From positions 102,170 to 166,169 of the forward strand of contig NZ_MLAP01000003.1 of assembly GCF_002272865.1 (NCBI RefSeq): 64,000 nt of DNA. Reading direction: 5' to 3'. Positions 27,418-37,354 of this stretch are shown here, one piece after another; the first letter of the stretch is position 1; the number at the start of each line of letters is the position of its first letter. The translations under genes and the position numbers were made by a program. The stretch is from Helicobacter sp. 12S02634-8 (GTDB lineage Bacteria > Campylobacterota > Campylobacteria > Campylobacterales > Helicobacteraceae). The notes beneath the pieces are model-generated. The model searched no databases, was not told the DNA's origin, and was given only the letters and a program-made list of their open reading frames with translations.

Positions 27418-27987
27418 ATGCAGCAAACGATCCAGTCATTTCAAGATTCGTTCCACACTTGGGGATATTTGATTTTATTTTTATATTGTATGGGGAGTGG
27501 GTATGTAGGCATTATCATTGCTGGGATATTGAGCTCTTTGGGGAGTATGGATATAGGGATTTCTATTGTTGTGGCGTTTTTGGGTAATACTTTTGGGAGC
27601 AGTGTGCTAGCACTTTTGGGTAGATACCAAAAAGGTGAAATACTCAAATATTTTGCTAAGTATCGCCGCAAGGTCGCTTTGGTGCATACTTGGATGCGTA
27701 AATATGGGATTTGGCTGATTTTTATCAACAAATATATCTATGGGGTGAAGACTATCGTGCCTATTGCTATTGGTGTGAGTAAATACAATATGAAAAAATT
27801 CCTTATTTTCAATGCCCTTGCGTGTGCTATTTGGGCAGTAGCACTTGGAATGGTGGCGTATTTTGCTAGTGAGTTCATCAAAAATATTTTTTCTCAGGTC
27901 AATGAAATGCCTTATGTGATGCCATTGATTTTTGTGTGTATTGTGCTGGTTGTGTGGGTGTTGCTGAAAAAATTTGGGGAAAAATGA
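27418..27987 (+). CDS. DedA/SNARE-associated family membrane protein
   Basis: A 189-residue inner-membrane protein with about four to five hydrophobic segments. It carries DedA features: GSGYVGIIIAGILSSLGS, a glycine-rich re-entrant region NTFGSSVLALLGRYQKG, and the RFIPGxR-like region here read as INKYIYGVKTIVPIAIGVS. DedA proteins recycle undecaprenyl phosphate and phospholipids across the membrane. ATG behind AGAGGA is preferred over the TTG six codons upstream. Divergent from flgG2. Confidence 0.8.
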   Translation: MQQTIQSFQDSFHTWGYLILFLYCMGSGYVGIIIAGILSSLGSMDIGISIVVAFLGNTFGSSVLALLGRYQKGEILKYFAKYRRKVALVHTWMRKYGIWLIFINKYIYGVKTIVPIAIGVSKYNMKKFLIFNALACAIWAVALGMVAYFASEFIKNIFSQVNEMPYVMPLIFVCIVLVVWVLLKKFGEK

Positions 27988-28037
27988 AGTATTGGTATTT
28001 GATTGTGCTAGAAAAGTGTTTGATAGATATTTTGATG

Positions 28038-28043
28038 TATAAT
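28038..28043 (+). promoter_or_regulatory. -10 box of fldA
   Basis: TATAAT 35 bp before the flavodoxin ATG, in a 90-bp gap. No clear -35, as usual in these bacteria. Confidence 0.5.
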
Positions 28044-28077
28044 ACAAGACCTAAAAATAAATTACAAAGGATAAACG

Positions 28078-28578
28078 ATGAAAAAAATTGGTATTTTTTA
28101 TGGAAGCGATAGTGGCAATACACAGACAATTTGTGAAAAAATTGCTGATAAACTCGGTAAAGAAAACACCGAACTCATCGATGTAGCAAAGGCTTCTAAA
28201 GACCAACTTCTAGGCTTTGATAATCTTATCTTGGCTAGCTCTACATATGGTAGTGGTGATTTGCAGACTGATTGGGAAGATTTCATTGGCTCTTTTGAAG
28301 AGAGTGATTTTGCTGGCAAGACAGTGGCTCTTGTGGGTCTTGGAGATCAAGATACTTATAGTGATACCTTCTGTGATTCTCTCTATCATTTATATGAAAA
28401 AGCAAAAGGTGGCAAGATTATCGGGCAGACTTCTACAGATGGCTATACTTTTGATGATTCTAAGGCAGTCGATGGGGATAAGTTTGTAGGACTTGCTATC
28501 GATGAAGACAATCAAGATGACTTGACAGAGGGTCGTATCGATGCTTGGGTCAATGATATCAAATCAAAATTTGCTTGA
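28078..28578 (+). CDS. fldA: Flavodoxin
   Basis: A 166-residue long-chain flavodoxin. The FMN phosphate loop is [10 protein letters not shown], and flavin loops [12 protein letters not shown] and [14 protein letters not shown] are present. In Helicobacter flavodoxin is the electron acceptor of pyruvate:flavodoxin oxidoreductase and is essential. Strong ribosome site AAAGGA. Its stop abuts the tyrA stop on the other strand. Confidence 0.95.
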   Translation: MKKIGIFYGSDSGNTQTICEKIADKLGKENTELIDVAKASKDQLLGFDNLILASSTYGSGDLQTDWEDFIGSFEESDFAGKTVALVGLGDQDTYSDTFCDSLYHLYEKAKGGKIIGQTSTDGYTFDDSKAVDGDKFVGLAIDEDNQDDLTEGRIDAWVNDIKSKFA

Positions 28579-29406
28579 TTACATGAACTTCTGAAGAGTG
28601 TTGGCTTTTGCCATCCACTCTTTGAGCCCCTCCCAATCTTCTTCAGAAAGCAGCTTTTCTGCTAACAACATCTCTTGTGCGAACAAATCGATTGCTTTGA
28701 GGACATTTTCTTTATTTTGTTTGAAAACATCATTCCACATGATCGGTGAGCTTTTAGAAATACGGCTCATATCTTTGAACCCTCCACCAATGAGCGCGAG
28801 AATAGTTTGTGGGTTTTCTTGCGAGAGGACGGTGTTGGCTAGGGCATAGCTGATGATATGGGGGAGGTGGCTGATGAGTGCGATATGTCTATCGTGCTCT
28901 TTGGAGTTCATTTTAATGATACGCATACCAATGGCGATAAAAATCTCTTTGGCACAAGCGATTTGAAATTCCCCGCTATCTTCAAGGTCAGCAAGAATAA
29001 TGATTTTATTTTTGAAAAGATCTTTCAAGGCCGCCTTAGGACCATAGCACTCAGTCCCGCTCATGGGGTGGGCTGCGATAAAGTTTTTTCTGATAGAAGC
29101 TGGGATAGCTGCAACAATTTTTTCTTTTGCCCCGCCAAGATCGATGATTGTTGTGTGTGGGGGGATATTTTTGAGTTGTTGGAGTGTTTGTATGATCCCC
29201 TCTAAGGGCGTGGCTAAAAATATAACATCACACATTTGGATTCCATCAAGACCCACGCATTCATCGACTAACCCCAAAGAGAGGGCTTGCTGGGTATGGA
29301 GCGGGTTGATGTCATGGCCGAGTATGGTTTTAAACATTTTTGTTTCTTGGAGGGCAAGCCCCATCGATCCACCAATCAGCCCCAAACCGATAATTCCTGC
29401 TTGCAT
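28579..29406 (-). CDS. tyrA: Prephenate dehydrogenase
   Basis: A 275-residue NAD(P)-dependent enzyme of tyrosine synthesis. N-terminal Rossmann motif GIIGLGLIGGSMGLALQ, then HPMSGTE with the catalytic His, SHLPHIISYALA and the helical C-terminal domain. ATG behind GGAGG. It lies 52 bp downstream of lon in the same direction. Confidence 0.93.
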   Translation of the reverse strand: MQAGIIGLGLIGGSMGLALQETKMFKTILGHDINPLHTQQALSLGLVDECVGLDGIQMCDVIFLATPLEGIIQTLQQLKNIPPHTTIIDLGGAKEKIVAAIPASIRKNFIAAHPMSGTECYGPKAALKDLFKNKIIILADLEDSGEFQIACAKEIFIAIGMRIIKMNSKEHDRHIALISHLPHIISYALANTVLSQENPQTILALIGGGFKDMSRISKSSPIMWNDVFKQNKENVLKAIDLFAQEMLLAEKLLSEEDWEGLKEWMAKANTLQKFM

Positions 29407-29458
29407 ACTGCCTCCATCTAATCAATTTTTAGCCCTTTGCTTGCAAAAGGCAAGCCAT

Positions 29459-31858
29459 CTATAAAAGCACTGCTTTTAAGACCTCTTGTATAGTATTTAC
29501 GGGAGTAATTTCTACTTCTTGTTTGACCTCTTGAGGGATATCATCTAAATCTCTCTTGTAGTTTTTCTCGGGTATAAGGACTTTTTTGATCCCTGCTTTG
29601 TGTGCTGCAATTAGCTTTTCCTTCAAGCCACCAATGGGTAAAACAGCGCCTGTAAGGGTCAATTCACCCGTCATGGCAATATCAGAGTGCGTTTTTCTTT
29701 CAGACAAAATCGAAGCAATCGCACTTGCCATGGCAATCCCTGCGCTAGGGCCATCTTTTGGAGTTGCTCCCTCTGGGACATGCAAATGGATATCATAGAG
29801 GTTATAGATTTGTTCTTGGGGCTCTTTTTTGTTCTTTCTGCCCTTTTTTGTTGGGAGTGGTAGGTCTTGAGAGTCGATCAATACTTTGATGACAGAAAAT
29901 GCAATGCGTCCTGATTCCTTCATCACATCTCCAAGGCTGCCTGTGAGCGTGAGGGCACCTTTGCCTTTGATTTTGATTGCTTCGATTTTGAGCACATCGC
30001 CCCCCACGCTAGTCCAAGCAAGTCCATTGATAACGCCTATTTTGTCCTCGCCATTGATTGTATCGATTTCAAATACGATTTTATCGAGATAGTGGGGCAA
30101 GTCTTTGGGCGAGATGATGATTTTATGGGTCGCGTGTTTGGCTTCCAAGATGGCTTTTGCACATTTGCGCATAATTGTAGCGATACTCCTACGGAGGTTA
30201 CGCACGCCTGCTTCGCGGGTATATTTTTCGATGATGATTTTAAGGGCTTGTGGGGTGATACTCACTTCAGTGGGCTTGAGTGCGTGTTTTTTTAGCTCTT
30301 GGGGGATAAGGTATTTTTTGGCAATGGATTCTTTTTCTTGCGGTGTGTAGCTAGAAACACTGATGAATTCCATACGATCGCGCAAAGGAGCAGGGATATT
30401 AGAAATATCGTTTGCAGTGGCAATAAATATGATAGAAGAGAGGTCAATATTGAAATTAGTGTAATAGTCCCTAAAGGCAGTATTTTGCTCAGGGTCTAAA
30501 ATCTCAAGCAGCACGCTTGTGGGATCACCGCGCATACTCCTACCGACTTTATCGATTTCATCAAGCACCATCACGGGGTTCATTTCTTTAGCTTCGATCA
30601 GCCCTTGCACGATCCTACCGGGCATAGCACCCAAATAAGTTCGTCTGTGTCCTCTGAGCTCATTGACATCTTCTAACCCACCCAGTGCGATACGAATCAG
30701 AGGGCGATTGATGGCTTTAGCAATGGAGTTTGCCAAACTAGTCTTACCCACACCCGGAGGGCCATAAAAGCATAGGATTGTTCCTTTGCCCTCTGTGTCG
30801 CTCTTGTGTCTTTGGGCGAGTAGCTCTCTGATGGCAAAATACTCTACAATCCTTTCTTTGGGCTTTTGGAGGGAGTAGTGGTCAGAATCGAGTTGTTTTT
30901 GGACATTTTTGATAGAGAGTTTTTTTCTTCCAAATTTACCAAATGGGATTTCAAGCACCCACTCAATGTAGCTTTGGACAATGTTAGCATCAGCACTATC
31001 TTGATGCATGCGAGTGAGTCGCTCGATTTGTTTTTTGATTTCTTTATAGGCTTCTTTATCCATAAAGGGCTTGATTGTATCGAGTTTTTGGTAGTATTGG
31101 TCGATTTCTTCATCCCTTTGTTTATCGACACCTAGCTCTTTTTGGATTTGTTTGAGCTGTTCTTTGAGAAAATATTCTTTGTTGATTTGCTCCATTTTAT
31201 TATGGACTTTGCTTTTGATTTCTTTTTGGAGTTTTTGGGTTTGGGTTTCTTCGATGACAAGATCGATTAAAAGCAGGAGTCTTTTTTCTGTATCATCGCT
31301 TGCAAAAAGCTGGTAAGACTGCTCTTTTTTGAGCCTTAAGGTTGAAGCAATCAAATCAACAATGCGATTGGGATCGTCATTATCATCAATCGTTTTGAGC
31401 AAATCAGGGGGAAAAAACTGACTGATATTAGCAAGGTTGGTGACTTTTTCCCGCAAGACTTCCATAATCGCATTGATTTTATCGGGGTCATAGTCTTTAT
31501 AGGCGATGACTTCTATGAGTGCTTGGAGGGGGTCTTCACTTTCGATGGATAATATCTTGCCTTTTGTGATACCTTGAAAAAGGAGCTTGATCCGTCCATC
31601 AGGCAAGGCAACTTTACGCATAATATTCCCAATCACTCCCACATCATAAAAGCTATCTTTGAGTCTTTTTTGCTCTTGAGAGTTTTTAGCACAGCTCACA
31701 AAAACAATATCATTTTGTTCTAAGGCTTTATTGGCTGCTTTGATATTGGCTTCATCTGTGATGAAAATCGGGGCAATCATAAAGGGATACATAAAGACTT
31801 CATCTTCTATAATGACAGGTATCGTGCTTGGGAAGTTGCCATAATTACTTATTTGCAT
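29459..31858 (-). CDS. lon: ATP-dependent protease Lon
   Basis: 799 residues: N-terminal LON substrate domain (VIIEDEVFMYPFMIAPIFI), AAA+ module with Walker A GPPGVGKTS and Walker B VMVLDEIDK, and C-terminal protease with catalytic Ser in PKDGPSAG and Lys in GLKEKLIAAHKAG. Degrades misfolded and regulatory proteins in the cytosol. The start is the ATG after AAAGGATTTTG; a TTG one codon upstream is less likely. It lies nine bases downstream of bamD. Confidence 0.97.
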   Translation of the reverse strand: MQISNYGNFPSTIPVIIEDEVFMYPFMIAPIFITDEANIKAANKALEQNDIVFVSCAKNSQEQKRLKDSFYDVGVIGNIMRKVALPDGRIKLLFQGITKGKILSIESEDPLQALIEVIAYKDYDPDKINAIMEVLREKVTNLANISQFFPPDLLKTIDDNDDPNRIVDLIASTLRLKKEQSYQLFASDDTEKRLLLLIDLVIEETQTQKLQKEIKSKVHNKMEQINKEYFLKEQLKQIQKELGVDKQRDEEIDQYYQKLDTIKPFMDKEAYKEIKKQIERLTRMHQDSADANIVQSYIEWVLEIPFGKFGRKKLSIKNVQKQLDSDHYSLQKPKERIVEYFAIRELLAQRHKSDTEGKGTILCFYGPPGVGKTSLANSIAKAINRPLIRIALGGLEDVNELRGHRRTYLGAMPGRIVQGLIEAKEMNPVMVLDEIDKVGRSMRGDPTSVLLEILDPEQNTAFRDYYTNFNIDLSSIIFIATANDISNIPAPLRDRMEFISVSSYTPQEKESIAKKYLIPQELKKHALKPTEVSITPQALKIIIEKYTREAGVRNLRRSIATIMRKCAKAILEAKHATHKIIISPKDLPHYLDKIVFEIDTINGEDKIGVINGLAWTSVGGDVLKIEAIKIKGKGALTLTGSLGDVMKESGRIAFSVIKVLIDSQDLPLPTKKGRKNKKEPQEQIYNLYDIHLHVPEGATPKDGPSAGIAMASAIASILSERKTHSDIAMTGELTLTGAVLPIGGLKEKLIAAHKAGIKKVLIPEKNYKRDLDDIPQEVKQEVEITPVNTIQEVLKAVLL

Positions 31859-31867
31859 CAAAATCCT

Positions 31868-32512
31868 TTACCAATTAAATATAACGACATACCACGGGAT
31901 ATGTGAGGGTTTGGGGTTGGTTTCTTTTTGGAGCTCTTCATCAATCCGTTCGAGGTATTTATCCAAGGCTTCTTTTTTGTGCTGTTTTTTATAGACATTG
32001 GCAATGGCTTTGTTGAGCTCGTTTTGCCCCAACACAAATTTCACTTGTATATATTCTACATACGGGATATAGCGGCTATTGGGGTATTTGTTGATGAAAT
32101 TATCCAAGGCTTGGAGCGTATCAGAGATAAATTCTTGGTCTTTGCTTTGATTTTTGAAGGCATAATAATGGGCTTGGAGCTTTAAAAAGGCTATATAATC
32201 GGCATTTTGGATTGTCCCATATCGTTTTAAGTATTCATCAAAATAAAATTCAGCCAAAATATATTCTTCTTGATTCATATGCGCTTGCCCTAAAATCAGC
32301 ATTGCCTCAGGGAGCAAGGGAGAGTTGATATGCTCACTTTGTAAGGAGGAGTAATAGTTATCTGCTGTTTCAAGGTTACCAAATTTGATTTCTTTTAAAA
32401 TCCCTTGATACCAATAGGTGGCGGGCTTATTGTATTCGGCATTTTGCTTGGCACAAGCAGCCAAAAAGACTGCGAGCAAAAGTAAAAAAATGGTGTGTCT
32501 GCAAGAAACCAT
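31868..32512 (-). CDS. bamD: Outer membrane assembly lipoprotein BamD
   Basis: A 214-residue lipoprotein with lipobox FLAAC (Cys at residue 20 from the chosen start) and TPR-like helices (YNKPATYWYQGILKEIKFG, LPEAMLILGQAHMN, YPNSRYIPYVEYIQVKFVLG). BamD partners BamA in inserting beta-barrels into the outer membrane. The start at MVSCRHT is supported by GAGGGG; longer forms add a non-signal leader. Older name ComL. The order lon-bamD-fliW-proC also occurs in Campylobacter. Confidence 0.88.
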   Translation of the reverse strand: MVSCRHTIFLLLLAVFLAACAKQNAEYNKPATYWYQGILKEIKFGNLETADNYYSSLQSEHINSPLLPEAMLILGQAHMNQEEYILAEFYFDEYLKRYGTIQNADYIAFLKLQAHYYAFKNQSKDQEFISDTLQALDNFINKYPNSRYIPYVEYIQVKFVLGQNELNKAIANVYKKQHKKEALDKYLERIDEELQKETNPKPSHIPWYVVIFNW

Positions 32513-32685
32513 AAAGCCCCTCATTTTATTGCAAGTTTTTGGCATTATATCGAATCTCACACAATCATTTAAACAATATTTTCCAAAAATTGATTTTTGT
32601 GCATAAAATTGGATAAAATCTGAATAATTATGCTAAGATTTTATAGAGCAATTTTCTAGCTAGAAAGATTAAAAGAGGGCTGATA

Positions 32686-33078
32686 ATGATTTTTGATGTA
32701 AAATCGCCAATTTTGGGGTTTGAAAATGTTACGAAGATGAAATTAGAAAAAATAGATGATATTTTTGTTCGTCTGAGTAATGCAGAGGGCGATGTGCCTA
32801 TTTTTACACTCATCAACCCCTTTGTATTGAGAGAGTATGCATTTGATGTCCCCATTGCTTTGAAGCTTTTATTAGACCTAGAAAATAGCAAAAATATTTT
32901 CACTGCCAATATTATGGTGATCCAAACTCCCATACAAGCCTCTACTATCAATTTTTTAGCCCCTGTAATCTTTAACTTCGATAATCAGACAATGGGGCAA
33001 GTTGTCCTTGATAGCCTTAAATACCCACAATATGGTCTTGCTGAGCTGATCTCGCATTATTACAAAGAAGAAAAGTAA
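32686..33078 (+). CDS. fliW: Flagellar assembly factor FliW
   Basis: A 130-residue FliW. It binds flagellin and, in Campylobacter, antagonises the translational repressor CsrA to couple flagellin synthesis to export. Family features are [20 protein letters not shown] and the C-terminal strand region [23 protein letters not shown] behind GAGGG. Divergent from bamD. Confidence 0.88.
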   Translation: MIFDVKSPILGFENVTKMKLEKIDDIFVRLSNAEGDVPIFTLINPFVLREYAFDVPIALKLLLDLENSKNIFTANIMVIQTPIQASTINFLAPVIFNFDNQTMGQVVLDSLKYPQYGLAELISHYYKEEK

Positions 33079-33147
33079 CTTTTATTTTTAATTGATTAGC
33101 CATTTTATTTTAAGATACCCCAAAATTTTACATTATAAGGATCTGAA

Positions 33148-33936
33148 ATGGCAGCACAAAAAACTTTACTTTTTGTTGGCTATGGCAGTATGGCAAAGGC
33201 GATTGTTTCAGGGATTGCTTGCAGTGCATTGAAAGACACTTATCGCTTAGAAATTGCTGGGAGAAACCCCCAAAAAGCTCAAGAATTTATCAAAGAAAAC
33301 CACATAGAGGCTTTTGGAAAAGTATATGGAGGCTCTAGCGAGATTGATGTAATAGGCAAAATCGTTATTTTATGTATCAAGCCCTATGCTTTAGGAAACT
33401 TTACCTACAAAGGCAAGGCAGACTCTGTTTATAGCGTGATGGCAGGGGTGTGTATGGATACCTTGAAGCAGCATATCAGAGCAGATCATTATGCGAGATT
33501 AATGCCTAATGTGGGTGCTAAATATCAAAAATCATCGACAGCTGTCTATCTTGAGGGGGATATTCAAGAAGAAGCCCAAAAAATCATTGCAAGTTTTGGG
33601 AGTGTGGTTTTTGTGGATTCTGAAACGTTGGTGGATGCATCGATTGCTACAGGTGGGAGCTCACCAGCCTTTTTAGCGCTGATCGCACAGGCTTTAGTCG
33701 ATGCGGGCGTGCGGGAGGGCTTGCGACGTGATGATTCGCTCAAGTTAGTGCGGGCGACATTTGAGGGCTTTGCTCATTTATTGAGCGAACAAACTCCTGA
33801 TACGATCATTGCTTCAATCACAAGCCCAGGGGGGACGACGATAGAGGGTCTGTCTGTGCTTGAAGATAGGGCTGTGCGGGGTGCTTTGATTCAGGCTTGT
33901 CACATGGCAGTTGCAAAGGCTAAGCAAAAGCACTGA
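33148..33936 (+). CDS. proC: Pyrroline-5-carboxylate reductase
   Basis: Last step of proline synthesis. 262 residues: Rossmann motif FVGYGSMAKAIVSG, RLMPNVGA, and the dimerisation signature ATGGSSPAF...SPGGTTIEGLSVLE. ATG behind AAGGA. It follows fliW by 69 bp on the same strand and is convergent with the PDC protein. Confidence 0.93.
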   Translation: MAAQKTLLFVGYGSMAKAIVSGIACSALKDTYRLEIAGRNPQKAQEFIKENHIEAFGKVYGGSSEIDVIGKIVILCIKPYALGNFTYKGKADSVYSVMAGVCMDTLKQHIRADHYARLMPNVGAKYQKSSTAVYLEGDIQEEAQKIIASFGSVVFVDSETLVDASIATGGSSPAFLALIAQALVDAGVREGLRRDDSLKLVRATFEGFAHLLSEQTPDTIIASITSPGGTTIEGLSVLEDRAVRGALIQACHMAVAKAKQKH

Positions 33937-33951
33937 TACTTAGAAAGGATT

Positions 33952-34866
33952 CTAACGCTCATCTTTATTCATCGCACCATAGGCAAACTTGACATACACA
34001 GATAGCCCTACTAAAAGCATTGCGACACCTCCGGTGAGATAGACAGCATAGATGATTTTATCGGGTTCGCTGATGGTGAATTTAAACACCAACATCAGTG
34101 CTTCAATCGCCAAAGCAATCACGATAGACCCCAGAAATCGGATCATTGTTTTATGGATAGCGCGGTGGTTGTCCCCACTATTTTTTCCCAAGACTTCTTC
34201 TTCAAAAATCGCTTTGACCAAGTCAAAAATCGCGAGGGCTAAGGTGAGTAAGATGGTTGATTCAAATACTTCTTTGATATCAAAGCTCCTGAAATGGATT
34301 GAAGCTGTCCAAAAGCTTGAAATTCCCTTGACAAAAAGTAAGATTGAAATCAGTGTGAGCATACTTGAGAGGGAGAAATACATCGCAACACTGAAATGGG
34401 AAAAAATATCATAGAAACGGCTCGGTGAGCTAATAGCAATGGCTTCGTTGAGTGGGATATCGATACAAGCGACAAAGAGCAGCTCACGATGGGTATTGTA
34501 GATAGGATAAGAAACGGTCACGACGAGATTTCCATTAGTGCTGCTGGGATAGGGGTTGGTGATGACACATTTTTGCTCTTTGATGGCTTCATAGAAATAC
34601 CCTCTATCAGCAAAGTTTTCACAAGTTATGTGTTGGATATGTTTCTTGTCTGTGATGGTTGCACTCACTTGGTTGCCCTTGGCATCTAAAATATAAATGC
34701 AATCAAAGGCCTTGATTTCATCTTTGATCTTTTTGGCAGCGTTGAGTATCGTATCTAAGGTCATTTCAGGCATATAGTTTTTGATATTTTGTGTGAAAAG
34801 GTAGCAGATATAAGCGCGCAGCTCCGATCGGATTTTAGCATAAGTCACAATGTCTTTTGAGAGCAT
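33952..34866 (-). CDS. PDC (Cache) sensor domain protein with C-terminal membrane bundle
   Basis: A 304-residue protein of unknown role. Residues 1-165 look like a single PDC/Cache ligand-binding domain (FDCIYILDAKGNQVSA, NFADRGYFYEAI, PYPSSTNGNLVVTVSYPIY), but the N terminus lacks an obvious signal anchor. The C-terminal half holds four hydrophobic segments (about 180-200, 220-240, 250-270, 280-300) with no HAMP, methyl-accepting, kinase or GGDEF domain. It may be a co-sensor for another membrane protein. ATG behind GGAG, preferred to the TTG one codon upstream. Confidence 0.65.
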   Translation of the reverse strand: MLSKDIVTYAKIRSELRAYICYLFTQNIKNYMPEMTLDTILNAAKKIKDEIKAFDCIYILDAKGNQVSATITDKKHIQHITCENFADRGYFYEAIKEQKCVITNPYPSSTNGNLVVTVSYPIYNTHRELLFVACIDIPLNEAIAISSPSRFYDIFSHFSVAMYFSLSSMLTLISILLFVKGISSFWTASIHFRSFDIKEVFESTILLTLALAIFDLVKAIFEEEVLGKNSGDNHRAIHKTMIRFLGSIVIALAIEALMLVFKFTISEPDKIIYAVYLTGGVAMLLVGLSVYVKFAYGAMNKDER

Positions 34867-35008
34867 CAATACTCCTTTGTGGTTGTCTTTGGGCTTGCAT
34901 TTTACTATAATATTTGAGTATTGTATGCAGAGGAAATTGTTATAAACTTTTAAAGATTTATCTTCAAAACTGATTTATAATTTCACATTTTAAATTTAGG
35001 GATAGTGT

Positions 35009-36073
35009 ATGCTGTATTATTTGTATTCAGATTTTGGGATCAATGTGTTTCAATACTTGACATTTAGGGCAGGCATGAGCTTTTTTTTAGGGTTTTGTCT
35101 GTGTGCTTTTGTAATGCCTTATTTTATTGGGTGGGCAAGATCTAAAAAGGCAAACCAGCCCATATCAGCCTTTGTCCCTGCACATCAAGGCAAGGCAAAC
35201 ACGCCGACAATGGGGGGGATTGTATTTATTGTATCGACGATCATTGCTTCGATTTTGACCGTTAAGTTGGCAAATATTTATGTGGTGTTGGGGCTTTTTG
35301 TTTTGGTGGCTTTTAGCTTGATTGGGGCTAGAGATGATTATATGAAAATTGCTGCTAAGAAAAATAGCGGTATGAGTGCGCGATTGAAATTTATCTTGCT
35401 CTTTGTTGTTTCTATCGGAGTTTCTATCTCTTTGAGTATGCACGGGCTAGATTCTAGCTTGTATATGCCTTTTATGAAAAAGCCTTTGTTTTATCTGGGG
35501 GATTATCCGGGTGTAGCGATTGCTTTTTGGACATTGGTATTTTTGGCTACGACAAATGCAGTCAATATCACTGATGGGCTTGATGGACTAGCGACTGTGC
35601 CTAGTATTTGTGCCTTGGTTTCTTTGTCGATTTTTGTTTATATTGCAGGCAATGCAGAGTTTTCTAGGTATCTTTTGTGGCCGCGCGTTGTGGATGCTGG
35701 CGAGCTTTTTGTCGTTTCTACGGCTTTGATTGGGGCGCTTTTTGGGTTTTTGTGGTATAACTGCCACCCCGCGCAGATTTTTATGGGCGATAGTGGCAGC
35801 CTTGGAGTTGGGGGATTTATCGCTTATATGGCTATTGTTTCTAATAATGAAATTTTACTTGTCTTGATTGGATCAATTTTTGTGATAGAAACGCTTTCAG
35901 TGATTTTGCAAATTGGCAGCTATAAGACGCGTAAAAAACGGATTTTTCTGATGGCACCTATCCACCATCATTTTGAGGCTAAGGGCTGGGCAGAGAATAA
36001 AATCATTGTCAGATTTTGGATCATTGCGATTTTAAGCAATATCATTGCTTTGATGAGCTTGAAAATAAGGTAA
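35009..36073 (+). CDS. mraY: Phospho-N-acetylmuramoyl-pentapeptide-transferase
   Basis: Makes lipid I on the inner membrane. 354 residues, about ten membrane segments. Motifs [35 protein letters not shown] and [12 protein letters not shown], and the cytoplasmic APIHHHFE. It is followed 14 bp later by murD, the usual pairing in Campylobacterota. Confidence 0.97.
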   Translation: MLYYLYSDFGINVFQYLTFRAGMSFFLGFCLCAFVMPYFIGWARSKKANQPISAFVPAHQGKANTPTMGGIVFIVSTIIASILTVKLANIYVVLGLFVLVAFSLIGARDDYMKIAAKKNSGMSARLKFILLFVVSIGVSISLSMHGLDSSLYMPFMKKPLFYLGDYPGVAIAFWTLVFLATTNAVNITDGLDGLATVPSICALVSLSIFVYIAGNAEFSRYLLWPRVVDAGELFVVSTALIGALFGFLWYNCHPAQIFMGDSGSLGVGGFIAYMAIVSNNEILLVLIGSIFVIETLSVILQIGSYKTRKKRIFLMAPIHHHFEAKGWAENKIIVRFWIIAILSNIIALMSLKIR

Positions 36074-36087
36074 TTTGAGGTAAATTG

Positions 36088-37332
36088 ATGGAACGCATTT
36101 CTGTTTTTGGCTATGGCACTACAACCCGACCTATTGTAAAACTTCTGAATACACAAGGTATTGTATGTGCGATCTTTGATGATGTGTTCAAGCAAGCAAG
36201 CCACGACCAAGAGGGCAATGCGTTGCTGCCTTCTAGTTGGTTTGATCCACAAACTTCAGACCTAGAGATTCTAAGCCCAGGTATCCCCCCCTCTCACCCT
36301 CTCCTCCAAAAGGCAAAGCACCCTATCAGTGAGTATGATTATTTTTATGACCAATTTTCTCCTGAATATAATCCCCAGAGTATCTGGATCAGTGGGACTA
36401 ATGGCAAAACCACTACAACAGAAATGCTCACGCTCTTGCTAAAAGACCAAGGTGCAAAAAGTGGAGGCAATATCGGCACGCCTTTAGCTGAACTTTATAG
36501 GCAGAAACCTCCTTTATGGGTGCTAGAAACAAGCTCTTTTACCTTGCATTATACACACAGAGCTTACCCTACATTTTACCTCCTCCTCCCAGTGAGAGAA
36601 GATCATATCAGCTGGCATACAAGCTTTGAAGCCTATGTGCAAGCTAAGCTCAAGCCACTTTTAATCATGCAGCAAGATACTTTTGCACTCCTCCCTCAAG
36701 AATTTGCCCACAGATATGAAGCAAAAAATTTTTTAGGCAAGGCTTTTTATTACCAAGATATACAGACTCTAGCCCAAGATGTTGGCGTAGATACACATGC
36801 ACTGCATTTCAAAGGGCCTTTTTTGCTTGATGCACTCTTGGCATTGCAAGCAGCAAAGATTTTTTCTAGCAGAATAGACACTACTTTGCTCAATACCTTT
36901 AAAATCGGGCAGCATCGTATGGAAGAGTTTCATGACTCAAAGGGGCGTTTATGGGTTGATGATAGCAAGGGGACTAATGTCGATGCGACATTAGAAGCGC
37001 TCAAAAGCTATGCAGACAAAAAGATATTTCTGATTTTGGGCGGCGATGATAAAGGTGCAGATTTAAGGCCTATTTTTGAGCTTGCTAGGGGGTTGGATAT
37101 AGAGATTTTTGCTATTGGGAGCAATGAAGAAAAACTCTGTGTGCTAGCTAGGGAATATGCGTGCGTGTTGCATCCATGTGCAGAGCTTAAAAATGCTGTC
37201 AATGCAATCAAAGAGCGTTTGGGGCGTGATGGCGTGGGCTTGCTCTCTCCAGCAGCTGCGAGCTTAGATCAGTTCAGCTCTTATAAAGAACGTGGAGAGT
37301 TATTTTGCCAATACGTCACAGAAGAAGAGTAA
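36088..37332 (+). CDS. murD: UDP-N-acetylmuramoylalanine--D-glutamate ligase
   Basis: Adds D-glutamate to UDP-MurNAc-L-Ala. 414 residues. ATP loop ISGTNGKTTTTEM; LETSSFTL; GQHRMEEF; DDSKGTNVDATLEAL; LILGGDDKGAD. The ATG behind GAGG is chosen over the TTG one codon earlier. Its end runs close to the downstream MscS-type gene. Confidence 0.96.
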   Translation: MERISVFGYGTTTRPIVKLLNTQGIVCAIFDDVFKQASHDQEGNALLPSSWFDPQTSDLEILSPGIPPSHPLLQKAKHPISEYDYFYDQFSPEYNPQSIWISGTNGKTTTTEMLTLLLKDQGAKSGGNIGTPLAELYRQKPPLWVLETSSFTLHYTHRAYPTFYLLLPVREDHISWHTSFEAYVQAKLKPLLIMQQDTFALLPQEFAHRYEAKNFLGKAFYYQDIQTLAQDVGVDTHALHFKGPFLLDALLALQAAKIFSSRIDTTLLNTFKIGQHRMEEFHDSKGRLWVDDSKGTNVDATLEALKSYADKKIFLILGGDDKGADLRPIFELARGLDIEIFAIGSNEEKLCVLAREYACVLHPCAELKNAVNAIKERLGRDGVGLLSPAAASLDQFSSYKERGELFCQYVTEEE

Positions 37333-37354
37333 AAACAAGAAGAGGAAAATAGAG

